Below are positions 6,405 to 14,063 of a DNA stretch of 14,063 nt, one piece after another. Position numbers and translations under genes: made by a program. The stretch is from JAADHY01 sp964428935 (GTDB lineage Bacteria; Planctomycetota; Planctomycetia; Planctomycetales; Planctomycetaceae). A model generated the notes under the pieces. That model worked only from the letters and a program-made list of their open reading frames with translations, was not told the DNA's origin and made no database searches. The DNA lies in assembly GCA_964428935.1 (NCBI GenBank), contig CAYSAG010000123.1, positions 1 through 14,063 of the forward strand, read 5' to 3'. Positions within the stretch are counted from its first letter, which is position 1; the number at the start of each line of letters is the position of its first letter.

Positions 6405-8099
6405 ATGGGCAAGCACTTGGCAATTGAGTGGGATCAGAAAGAGCTGCGCTGTCTGCTGGCTCGTGTGGGCCGCGGAAAGGTGCGGGTGCTGGCCGCTCAG
6501 TCGGTGCCGTTGCCCCAGCCGTCGGCCGAGCCGGAAGGGGAGGAGGACGTCGTTCTGTTGGCGCTGGCGTCGGTGGTTGCCGAGTGGAAGCTGAAAGGCG
6601 TGCCGACGACGATGGTTTTGCCGCGCCGAAGTGTCGAGCTGCTCGACCTGACCGCCCCCCCAACTCCCGACCCGGAATTGCCCGAGCTGGTTCAGAACCT
6701 GGTGGCGGGCGAAGCGGCGGTGCGTGAGGACGACGTCGTGGACTTCGCCGTGCACGACCGAGACGAGGAACAGTCGCGGCGTGTGACGGCGGTGGTGTTG
6801 AGCGCGGCGGAACTGAACCGGCTTCAGAGCTTGGCTCAAAGCGTGAAGCTGCGACTGCACCGCGTCCTCTTGCGGCCGTACGTCACGGCTGGTCTTTTCT
6901 TGAAGGAGCACCCGGCGCGGCGGTCGCGAGCGTTGCTGGTCAACGTGGTGGGAGAAGAAGCCGACCTGGTCCTGGTGGCTGACGGCCTGGTCAAGGCCAC
7001 GCGCACCGTCCGCTTGCCGGGAAGCCCGGACCAGCAGACGGCGTTCAGTCAGTTGCTGGACGAGGTACGTCGGACGGTGCTGGTCGCGCCGCTCGGTGAA
7101 ACGGACGAGCCGACCGTGGAGGGAGTCTTCGTACTGGGCGGCCAGCGTGCGACCGACTTCGCGGCTCACGTCGAGGCCGAGCTGGGTTTCGAGGCCGAGG
7201 CGTTCGACGTGTTTGCAACGGTGGCCGGCGAGACGGGCAAGGCCACGTACGACGACAGTTACGCTCCGCTCCTGGCTGCCGCGCACGCCGAAGCGGCCCG
7301 AGCGGAACCGTTGGTCGACCTGCTTCACCCCAAGAAACCTCCGAAACCGCCGAACCGAAAGCTGTACGCGGCGGGCGTCGCGGCCGCCGTGTTGGCTGTG
7401 GCCGGCTACGGCTACCATTACGTGCAAAGCCAGCTGGAAGAACTGGACCAGCAGAACCAAGCGTTGGCCACGCGGGTCAACGAGCTGACGCAGACGCTGC
7501 GGAAAGTCCAGAGAAAACGCATTTTGTTCAACGCGGTCAATGCTTGGCAGCGCGGCGGGGTCAACTGGCTGGACGAACTGCGCGACTTGGCCCAGCGATT
7601 GCCTCCCGACAACGAAGTGGTCTTCCAAAGCATTTCGGTCGGACCGGCGCGGGCCGGTCTGAGCGTGGTGACCATTCGCGGCGTGGCGAGGAGCCAGAGA
7701 GCGGTGGTCGAGCTGGAGCGGCTGCTGCGAGACCGGTTCCACCAAGTCCGAACGCCCAAGCTGGAAGAGCGGGTCCGGAACGAGAAGTCGTACTGGCAAT
7801 TCGAGACGTCGGTGTACTTGGTCCGCCGGGAGCCGGCACAGTACCGAGGCGGTTCGGCCCAACCGGTCGTCGCTCAACAGAGCTCCGGCGGTGGTGGGGC
7901 GAAGACGGCTTCGACGTCAACCGCGTCCGGTCGAAGTCGAACAAACCAGTCCGGCGGGCAAGCGGGTTCTCGCTCGACTCCTGCACCGGGCACGGGCACC
8001 ACGGGAGCAAACTCGCCGGCCGGGGCGACGGGACACCGGACCAGGGCGAGCACGACGGCTGGGCCACGGACCACGTTGCGGACCGACACCAGCAAGTGA
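6405..8099 (+). CDS. gspL: GspL-like assembly platform protein (PilM-like plus PilN-like fusion)
   Basis: The ATG at 6405 gives 564 residues; a TTG at 6381 would add eight residues without support. Residues 1-310 resemble the actin-like cytoplasmic domain of GspL/PilM. It opens MGKHLAIEWDQKELRCLLAR, has the alternating hydrophobic strands RALLVNVVGEEADLVLVADGLV (175-196), and has VEGVFVLGGQ (238-247) where such proteins have a late strand-turn. After KKPPKPPNRK comes one membrane helix (about 320-340), then a coiled-coil stretch (QSQLEELDQQNQALATRVNELTQTL). A PilN-like periplasmic ferredoxin fold follows (WLDELRDLAQRLPPDNEVVFQSISV to YWQFETSVYLV, 388-473). A tail of about 85 residues is rich in Ser, Thr, Gly and Arg. 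GspL links the GspE ATPase to the platform. Known GspL proteins also have a PilM-like plus PilN-like layout, so this is a divergent GspL. The tail is atypical. Confidence 0.8.
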   Translation: MGKHLAIEWDQKELRCLLARVGRGKVRVLAAQSVPLPQPSAEPEGEEDVVLLALASVVAEWKLKGVPTTMVLPRRSVELLDLTAPPTPDPELPELVQNLVAGEAAVREDDVVDFAVHDRDEEQSRRVTAVVLSAAELNRLQSLAQSVKLRLHRVLLRPYVTAGLFLKEHPARRSRALLVNVVGEEADLVLVADGLVKATRTVRLPGSPDQQTAFSQLLDEVRRTVLVAPLGETDEPTVEGVFVLGGQRATDFAAHVEAELGFEAEAFDVFATVAGETGKATYDDSYAPLLAAAHAEAARAEPLVDLLHPKKPPKPPNRKLYAAGVAAAVLAVAGYGYHYVQSQLEELDQQNQALATRVNELTQTLRKVQRKRILFNAVNAWQRGGVNWLDELRDLAQRLPPDNEVVFQSISVGPARAGLSVVTIRGVARSQRAVVELERLLRDRFHQVRTPKLEERVRNEKSYWQFETSVYLVRREPAQYRGGSAQPVVAQQSSGGGGAKTASTSTASGRSRTNQSGGQAGSRSTPAPGTGTTGANSPAGATGHRTRASTTAGPRTTLRTDTSK

Positions 8100-8121
8100 C
8101 GAACACGACGAGTTCGAATCC

Positions 8122-9006
8122 ATGTCGCGGCAGAAACTTCTGCTAGCCATTGTCGGCGTTTTGCTGCTGGCCCAGGTGGGCGACTGGACCCTGAAGTACG
8201 CCATTCGGGGACCCATGCAGCAGCGCCGCGCGCGGGGCATTCAACTGCAACGGCTGCTGAAGCAACGGAAGCAACAGTACGAGCAGGTCCGGAAACAGTT
8301 GGAAGTGCTTCGCCAATGGGAGGCTCGCTCGCTGCCCAGAAACCCCGACATTGCCCGCTCGCTGTACCGCTCCTGGCTGCTCGACCTGACCGCCCAACTG
8401 CGCTTCGCCGGGCGACGCGTCGACGCCGGCTCCCCGGTCAACCACCGAGGCCTTTACCAGACGTTGGCCTTTACGGTTCGGGGCCGGACGACCATGCAGC
8501 GGCTGCTCGACTTCTTCTACCAGTTCTACACCGCACCGCACTTGCACCAAATTCGGTCGCTGAACATCGTGCCGGTGCAGGGCAGTGAGCAACTGGACGT
8601 GTTGATTGGCATTGAGTGCCTGATTCTGCCGACTGCAGACCGCGTCGACCGCTTGGCCACCGGAAAAGTGAACCGCCTGGCGTTCCAATGGCCGGACGAC
8701 TACCGGGTCATTTTGGAGCGAAACTTTTTCGGCTTCAAACAGGCGACGGGCCCGAGCCCGGCCGACTTGATTGTTCTGACGGCCGTCACGGCGACCGACG
8801 GACAGCCCGAAGCGTGGCTCATGTTGCGGCAGGAAGACCGTGTGCTCAAGTTGCACGTCGGCGACAAGCTGACGGCTGGACCAATCAACGGCCAAGTCGT
8901 GGACATTCTCGACACCGACGTCGTGCTGGAAATCGAAGGGGAACGGTGGCTGCTGTCGATTGGAGACCGTTTGAGCGACGCGACGGCTCTTCCGCCCGGT
9001 CTGTGA
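8122..9006 (+). CDS. GspM/PilO-like protein with a GspC/PilP-like C-terminal domain
   Basis: The ATG at 8122 follows the gspL-like stop by 22 bases and gives 294 residues; no strong ribosome binding site is seen. One membrane helix lies at residues 5-19 (KLLLAIVGVLLLAQV), then a basic coiled coil (RGIQLQRLLKQRKQQYEQVRKQLEVLRQWEAR, 38-69). Residues about 80-168 look like the PilO/GspM ferredoxin-like domain, including TMQRLLDFFYQFYTAPHLHQIRSLNIVPV (124-152). The remaining segment starts YRVILERNFFGF (194-205), like the start of the GspC homology region. It continues AWLMLRQEDRVLKLHVGDKLTAGPINGQVVDILDTDVVLEIEGERWLLSIGD (231-282), the small beta-barrel pattern of GspC HR and PilP, which touches the secretin. 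The gene therefore seems to combine M and C roles, consistent with no gspC in view. This is pattern-based; the domain limits are approximate. Confidence 0.7.
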   Translation: MSRQKLLLAIVGVLLLAQVGDWTLKYAIRGPMQQRRARGIQLQRLLKQRKQQYEQVRKQLEVLRQWEARSLPRNPDIARSLYRSWLLDLTAQLRFAGRRVDAGSPVNHRGLYQTLAFTVRGRTTMQRLLDFFYQFYTAPHLHQIRSLNIVPVQGSEQLDVLIGIECLILPTADRVDRLATGKVNRLAFQWPDDYRVILERNFFGFKQATGPSPADLIVLTAVTATDGQPEAWLMLRQEDRVLKLHVGDKLTAGPINGQVVDILDTDVVLEIEGERWLLSIGDRLSDATALPPGL

Positions 9007-9013
9007 GCCCTGT

Positions 9014-9046
9014 CTTTCGAAAGCACGTCGCACCCGTCGTGCCTTT
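9014..9046. terminator. Candidate bidirectional terminator between convergent gene groups
   Basis: The gsp genes end at 9006 and the opposing gene ends at 9136. Between them lies an imperfect stem: GCACG (9023-9027) with CGTGC (9038-9042), a T-T mismatch, two more C-G pairs and a CACC loop. It is flanked by AAA on the left and CTTT on the right, so on either strand the hairpin is followed by a short T-run. The left flank is also part of the palindrome CTTTCGAAAG (9014-9023). The T-run has only three bases, which weakens the call. Confidence 0.45.
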
Positions 9047-9135
9047 GGCCACCCGCGTCGGCCGAGCTGGCAGGCTTCGGTTGGACCTCGACCAGTTCCG
9101 GCGAGCTGCCTGCGCCGTCGACCGTGCCGGCCGGG

Positions 9136-9927
9136 TCAACGTGCGAGCAGTCGGACCAGTGTTTCCTTGAGCGCCTCGTTGACCGAAATGCCGTTTCCCG
9201 CCCCGTTCGTCGGACGGCCGTTCCAGTCCAGAAAGTGCCCCCCGGCTTCGCGGACAATGGGAATGAGCGCTGCGGCGTCCCACTCGTTCAGCAGCGGGTC
9301 GAGCATGAGCTCGGCGCGACCGGTCGCGACCAACATGTGTCCGTAGCAGTCACCCCAGCCGCGCACCAACCGGGCTTCCTGGCACAGACGCAGCAGCATG
9401 GGCGTGCGGTCGGTCCTCTGCCAGCCCTGCAATTCCGTGTAACAGACCGTCGCGTTGGCCAGGTCGCGGACGGTCGAGACGGTGATTCGGCGAGGCGGGT
9501 CGTCCCGTCGCTGCCACCAAGCTCCCTGGCCGCGGGCAGCGAACACGACTTCGTCCAGAGCTGGAAACCGACACACGCCCAGGACCGGTTCGCCGTCCCA
9601 CTGCAGTCCCACCAGGGTGCCGAACAGCGGCACGCCGTGGACGAAGGCCTTGGTTCCGTCGATCGGGTCGAGAATCCAGCGGGCTCGCGAGCGTCCTTCC
9701 TTTTGGCCGAACTCCTCGCCGAACACGCCGTCGTCTGGAAACCGTCGCTCAATGGCCTGCCGGAGCAGTTCTTCGGCCCCGCGGTCCGCGTCGGTGACCG
9801 GCGTCTGGTCGGTCTTGTCCCAGACTCGCAGGCCCGACGACTGGTAGTAGCGCAACACGAGCCGAGCCGCCTGCCCAGAGACGGCCAAAGCGAAGTCCAA
9901 CCGGTCTTGAAGCTCGCGTGAGTCCAT
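9136..9927 (-). CDS. hisN: Histidinol-phosphatase-like member of the inositol monophosphatase family
   Basis: The protein has 263 residues, a normal length for the family. The ATG at 9927 has GAAGG 7 bases upstream on the minus strand; a longer frame to 10020 adds 31 unlikely residues. It is a Mg2+-dependent phosphomonoesterase. Motif A is GEEFG (70-74, metal-binding Glu) with WILDPIDGTKAFVHGVPLFGTLVGL (84-108), carrying the DPIDGT metal and phosphate residues. The second motif is LNEWDAAALIPIVREAGG (213-230). The wording of the first block (D-G-T-K-x-F-x-x-G-V-P-L-F-G-T) is that of HisN-type histidinol-phosphatases rather than SuhB or CysQ. No other his gene is nearby, so activity on histidinol phosphate is an inference. 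It is the last gene of a minus-strand group, 233 bases after the LarA-like gene. Confidence 0.85.
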   Translation of the reverse strand: MDSRELQDRLDFALAVSGQAARLVLRYYQSSGLRVWDKTDQTPVTDADRGAEELLRQAIERRFPDDGVFGEEFGQKEGRSRARWILDPIDGTKAFVHGVPLFGTLVGLQWDGEPVLGVCRFPALDEVVFAARGQGAWWQRRDDPPRRITVSTVRDLANATVCYTELQGWQRTDRTPMLLRLCQEARLVRGWGDCYGHMLVATGRAELMLDPLLNEWDAAALIPIVREAGGHFLDWNGRPTNGAGNGISVNEALKETLVRLLAR

Positions 9928-9934
9928 GAAACAG

Positions 9935-9939
9935 CCTTC
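9935..9939 (-). promoter_or_regulatory. Ribosome binding site of the HisN-like gene
   Basis: On the minus strand GAAGG is followed by 7 bases and then the ATG ending at 9927. It decides the start against the longer frame. Confidence 0.55.
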
Positions 9940-10134
9940 GCTGGAAAGAGAAACGGTGCAGTGAGCGGCACGCTCGAGGAGGTCGAGCCGACGGCACGCC
10001 GAAGTCTTTTCGGACTGCACGTTCGGCTGCGGGCGACGATTGCCGGGCGCATGGCTCGAGCAACAGGACGGCGCTTGTTCGTGGAACAGGAACGCTTGGC
10101 TTTTGCCGTACGCGGAGCAGCTTGGCGGCCTGCC

Positions 10135-10150
10135 GTCCCGCGTGCGGGAC
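10135..10150 (-). terminator. Hairpin just after the LarA-like gene
   Basis: GTCCCG (10135-10140) pairs perfectly with CGGGAC (10145-10150) around a CGTG loop, beginning 10 bases after the minus-strand stop at 10161. No T-run follows on the minus strand, so it may be a 3'-end protecting structure rather than a true intrinsic terminator. Confidence 0.35.
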
Positions 10151-10160
10151 CACCGCGGTG

Positions 10161-11414
<1,254 letters not shown>

Positions 11415-11890
11415 TTCCGTGGCAGCTCCGTGCTGATTCCAAAAAGGCGGCTGCTCTTGCTTTTCAAAACGCCGTCCTGAAACGCGGACACGAGAAAGCA
11501 ACCGGACGGAAGAGGGGCCGGACGTTCCTGCCCCCTTGGCAAGGTCTTTTTTCACCCCACGATCCGGTGCGTCCGTGTTTCCTGACGACCGCCGTCGAGG
11601 TCAGACCAAAGCGACCCGCTACGTCGCTCAGGCGAACGACTTTCCCTCCTCGTTGCGGCGAAGGCGGGTCGACTGCCGCTGTGGACCGATTCGACCGCGT
11701 GTTCGACTTGAGCAGCAAGCCGGTTGTGGCAACCGAAAAGGGCGCTTCGGCCTTCGCCAAGTTGAGCCAGAAAGTCAACCGTCGCGTCTCCGCAACCTGA
11801 GCAACACAACTGGCACACGCCCCGAGCCCGCTGCAGTGCCGCGGCCGCCCGACGGTTTCCAGCGTCCCGCGGCACGCCTCGCGCGGCCGC
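11415..11890. other. 476-base stretch between two minus-strand genes, no recognisable gene
   Basis: Several frames are open on both strands (for example 11567-11800 plus and 11552-11875 minus), but they overlap one another. They resemble no family I know and have no good ribosome binding sites. One reading of the minus strand gives a short Cys-rich piece (GVCQLCCSGCGD) without further support. The part next to the antiporter stop contains a strong inverted repeat, listed separately. The stretch should hold the 3' end of the antiporter transcript and the promoter of the LarA-like gene, but I see no convincing -35/-10 pair. Confidence 0.5.
11836..11875 (-). terminator. Strong inverted repeat downstream of the antiporter gene
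   Basis: GTGCCGCGG (11836-11844) pairs perfectly with CCGCGGCAC (11867-11875), a 9-base-pair GC-rich stem. Inside it GACG (11851-11854) pairs with CGTC (11863-11866) around an 8-base loop. It begins 16 bases after the antiporter stop on the minus strand. No T-run follows, so a factor-dependent terminator or a 3'-end stabilising structure is more likely than a classic intrinsic terminator. Confidence 0.45.
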
Positions 11891-13162
11891 TCAGGCAACA
11901 GCATACTGAATCACCACGTAGACACAATACAGCACCACCAGCGGCGCTCCCATCCAACGGCTGAAATGGCCCTGCCGACACGCCTTCCAAATGAAAAGCC
12001 GGAACAGCACCAACACCAACAGCATGGCCGGCAGGTGAACCAGCAGGAACACGTTCGGCAGCTCGGCCGTGGGGTCCAAAATGGGCAAGGGAGCCGCGGC
12101 GGCAGAAGCCCCAATGACGAACAGAACATTCAGGATGTCCGCACCAATGACGTTTCCCACCAACAGTTCCGGGTGGCCCTTGACCACGGCAGTCAGACCG
12201 ACGACCAGCTCGGGCATCGACGTCCCCAACGCGACCATGGTCGCCGCAATGACCACCTGCGGCACGCCGAACTGCCGGGCCAGCTCCGACACCGACTGAA
12301 TCAAAACGTGACTGGTCAGCACGACGACGAAGACCCCCACAAACACCAGGCCCAACAGCCACCAGACCGACTCTGCCCGAGCGGGAAGTTCGTCGCGTTC
12401 GCCGGCCATTTCCAGTTGCAGGTCTTGTGGTCCGGGCAGCGCGACTTGGGGGATGGTTCCGTGAGCGGGCTCGGCCCGGAAAACGGACGAGGCGTCGGTC
12501 GCGGCCGAGCTGCTGGTGGAGCGACCGTCCTTTGCGGCTTCCGCACGCACCGTCCCGTCGGCCTCGTCGTTCGACTGCACGAGCAGCGCTTTTTCGTCCG
12601 ACGTCCCAACCGGCTCCGTCCTGCGAGCCGAAGCTTCTTGCTGCAACCGCTGCCGGCTCCAGTGCACCGACACGACCAAGTAGGCGGCCAACAGTCCCAG
12701 GAACAGAAAGCCCACGTCACGTCCCAGCACGGCCGCGTCCCCGCTGACGGCGTACGACCCGTAGCACAGCGCCGCCAGCAAACTGGCCGCGCCAAACTGG
12801 GTCCAGCCTTGGCGCGACAGCAAGAAGCGGTCGACGGGCAACGTGGCAAGCAAACACCCCAAACCGAAAATCAGACCGCTGTCAGCAATGATCGAACCGA
12901 CGGCGTTGCCCAGAGCCAGACCCGGGTGACCTTGCCAGGCCGCGACCACCGAAACGGCGCACTCCGGCGACGTCGTGCCCAACGAAACAATGGTCGCTCC
13001 AATGACCACCTTCGGAATGCCGACCCGGCGGGCCAGCCGAGACGCTCCGTGAACCAGCCAGTCGGCGCTGGTCATCAGCCCGTAGGTCGCTGCGGCGGCA
13101 ATCAGCAAGAGCAGCGACCAGTGCAACCCGACGAACCATTCCGGTGGAATGAGCCTTTCCAT
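11891..13162 (-). CDS. Calcium/sodium antiporter-like protein (CaCA family, YrbG type)
   Basis: The ATG at 13162 gives 423 residues, and the first membrane helix begins by residue 15, so this start is reasonable. The two inverted alpha-repeats of the cation/Ca2+ exchanger superfamily are clear. Alpha-1 is VVIGATIVSLGTTSPECAVSVVAAWQGHPGLALGNAVGS (52-90). Alpha-2 is VVIAATMVALGTSMPELVVGLTAVVKGHPELLVGNVIGADILN (303-345). The ion-binding glutamates are Glu67 and Glu318, and the GN asparagines Asn86 and Asn337. Each half contributes about five hydrophobic helices. A hydrophilic linker of about 95 residues (about 168-262), rich in Ser, Ala, Glu and Asp, joins the halves, longer than in YrbG (about 325 residues overall). 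The protein sits in the cytoplasmic membrane and probably exchanges Ca2+ or a related cation against Na+ or H+. Ion specificity is not readable. It lies 476 bases upstream of the LarA-like gene. Confidence 0.88.
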   Translation of the reverse strand: MERLIPPEWFVGLHWSLLLLIAAAATYGLMTSADWLVHGASRLARRVGIPKVVIGATIVSLGTTSPECAVSVVAAWQGHPGLALGNAVGSIIADSGLIFGLGCLLATLPVDRFLLSRQGWTQFGAASLLAALCYGSYAVSGDAAVLGRDVGFLFLGLLAAYLVVSVHWSRQRLQQEASARRTEPVGTSDEKALLVQSNDEADGTVRAEAAKDGRSTSSSAATDASSVFRAEPAHGTIPQVALPGPQDLQLEMAGERDELPARAESVWWLLGLVFVGVFVVVLTSHVLIQSVSELARQFGVPQVVIAATMVALGTSMPELVVGLTAVVKGHPELLVGNVIGADILNVLFVIGASAAAAPLPILDPTAELPNVFLLVHLPAMLLVLVLFRLFIWKACRQGHFSRWMGAPLVVLYCVYVVIQYAVA

Positions 13163-13883
13163 GTTCGGTGCCGAGGCCTTCTTGTTGCGGCAAGGAGTCG
13201 CTCAACGAACCAGAACTCGCTCCGGTCATTCCGGACCAAGCCGCCTTCGCCGGCGCGGACACTTCCCCAGCCACGAAAGAACCGTGTCCCGACACACGGG
13301 GGCACCCGTGGCCGCCGGTCTGCACGACGGACACCGCAGCGAGCCGGGCCGTCTTCGCCACCGAGTTCCAAGGCGCCGTCCAGACGCCGAGCGGCAACCC
13401 GGTGACTTTTCGTGCCAGACGTCGAGTCTCGCGAACAAGACTCACGGGCTCAACGAGCGGCTCGGCCCAAGGTGGGACACAAACAGGTTCGGCCTGCCTG
13501 TTGAGACCGGCGAACTCGGCCTGCCGCTCCGGCCGACGACACAACGAGCAGACCGCCGTTTCGCCGGAGTTCCCGTAGCCCGGTGAGACGTAGTCTGGCA
13601 CGCCGCCGCGCGGTTCGCAACCGCTGCCGTTCGGTGAAGAAAAGGCTGACCGGGTGTCAACGCGCAGGCGCTCCAAGCGTCGCCGTCGACGAACGCGACT
13701 CGCTCGCGTGACGGCTCCGCGCCGACGGCCTCGCCGTATGGTCCACGCGTTCGCCGGCAGCCGGTTCGCGGGTCCGTTCCGGCAGACCGCTGCCGCAGTC
13801 GTCTGCGGCGGCCTGTGTGGCGCCGCGTCGTCCTTTGGTCGCGGGAAGGCCTGCGTTTGGCGCTGCCCCAGTGTTCCTGACGT
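13163..13883. other. Gene-poor stretch upstream of the antiporter
   Basis: I find no convincing gene here. Open frames exist on both strands (for example 13168-13578 plus and the overlapping 12882-13928 minus). Their translations are Arg/Pro/Ser-rich, overlap each other and match no family I recognise, as expected from stop-poor GC-rich DNA. The antiporter promoter should be near 13163-13300 on the minus strand, but no clear -35/-10 pair is seen. A GAAGG lies about 14 bases before the antiporter ATG, too far for an ideal ribosome binding site. A decayed gene remnant cannot be excluded. Confidence 0.45.
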
Positions 13884-13906
13884 GGAGCAAGCATCCTGCT
13901 TGCTCC
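13884..13906. repeat. Perfect inverted repeat, 10-base-pair stem with 3-base loop
   Basis: GGAGCAAGCA (13884-13893) pairs with TGCTTGCTCC (13897-13906) around TCC. It is the first of four symmetrical elements in the last 180 bases and probably belongs to an intergenic repeat family rather than a terminator, since no gene ends beside it. Confidence 0.65.
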
Positions 13907-13987
13907 GCAACCGAAGAGAACGTGACAAGTTACGGCGTTCAAGTCATGGACGCACGTTGCTCGCATCTTGACAGCAAAGACTCTACT

Positions 13988-14004
13988 CAAGGGCTTCGCC
14001 CTTG
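13988..14004. repeat. Perfect inverted repeat, 7-base-pair stem with TTC loop
   Basis: CAAGGGC (13988-13994) pairs with GCCCTTG (13998-14004) around TTC. It is similar in design to the hairpin at 13884-13906: a short stem with a pyrimidine-rich 3-base loop. Confidence 0.55.
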
Positions 14005-14032
14005 GTACCCGTGCGTGGACGCGGTTTGGAGT

Positions 14033-14063
14033 GCGGTGCTCCTGCACCGCTTTGGATCCAAAG
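14033..14063. repeat. Hairpin followed by a perfect palindrome at the window edge
   Basis: GCGGTGC (14033-14039) pairs with GCACCGC (14044-14050) around TCCT. The last 14 bases, CTTTGGATCCAAAG (14050-14063), are a perfect palindrome ending exactly at the window edge. The palindrome could be the centre of a larger inverted repeat whose other arm lies outside; this is an inference. Confidence 0.6.

Noticed and set aside
4382..6412. Open minus-strand frame of 676 codons opposite gspK, and similar frames at 3109-4782, 6051-7877 and 8143-9033
   Set aside because: All are mirror frames of genes on the other strand, with Arg/Gln/Pro-rich translations and no domain or ribosome binding site.
9124..9921. 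Plus-strand open frame opposite the HisN-like gene, and 10122-11480 opposite the LarA-like gene
   Set aside because: The minus-strand proteins carry complete catalytic motifs; the plus-strand readings show none.
10061..10090. Two imperfect copies of an AACAGGA...CGCTT sequence and a small stem in the spacer after the LarA-like gene
   Set aside because: The similarity is short and gapped, and the stem needs a wobble pair; not above chance at this composition.
13654..13971. Possible small Arg-rich protein on the plus strand
   Set aside because: GTG start without ribosome binding site, composition typical of out-of-frame GC-rich DNA, and it runs through the hairpin at 13884-13906.
13442..14047. 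Minus-strand open frame of 201 codons running through the terminal hairpins
   Set aside because: It consists largely of translated inverted repeats and unmotivated Arg-rich sequence; it is more likely an artefact of the repeat.

Overview
The window is GC-rich and densely coded. It looks like a chromosomal segment of a Gram-negative-type bacterium with a type II secretion system (T2SS). The gene style fits a planctomycete: long low-complexity Ser/Gly/Thr/Pro/Ala inserts in pseudopilins, a LarA-like protein on its own, and hairpin-rich intergenic DNA. That placement is an inference from style only, because no rRNA or other phylogenetic marker is present.

Bases 1-9006 hold eight plus-strand genes forming the inner-membrane platform and pseudopilus of a T2SS: the 3' end of gspF, then gspG (major pseudopilin), gspH-, gspI- and gspJ-like minor pseudopilins, gspK, a gspL-like gene and a gspM-like gene. 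All five pseudopilins carry a prepilin-peptidase-type leader (basic residues, Gly, hydrophobic helix). Glu at +5 is present in G, H, I and J and absent in K, as expected for the tip subunit. The last two proteins combine modules that are often separate: PilM-like plus PilN-like in one chain, then PilO/GspM-like plus a GspC/PilP-like C-terminus. No secretin (GspD) or ATPase (GspE) is visible; they probably lie outside, at least GspE upstream of gspF.

The gsp cluster ends against a convergent minus-strand group with a hairpin between them (9014-9046). In transcription order that group is a Na+/Ca2+-exchanger-family antiporter (13162-11891), a LarA/DUF2088 protein with the nickel-pincer cofactor residues conserved (11414-10161), and a histidinol-phosphatase-like member of the inositol monophosphatase family (9927-9136). 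These three share no obvious pathway.

Two stretches lack a recognisable gene: 11415-11890, and 13163 to the window end. The second finishes in a row of short-loop hairpins and a perfect 14-base palindrome cut off by the window edge, which looks like a dispersed intergenic repeat. No tRNA, rRNA, CRISPR array, transposase or phage gene was found. The most distinctive content is the unusual architecture of the T2SS.
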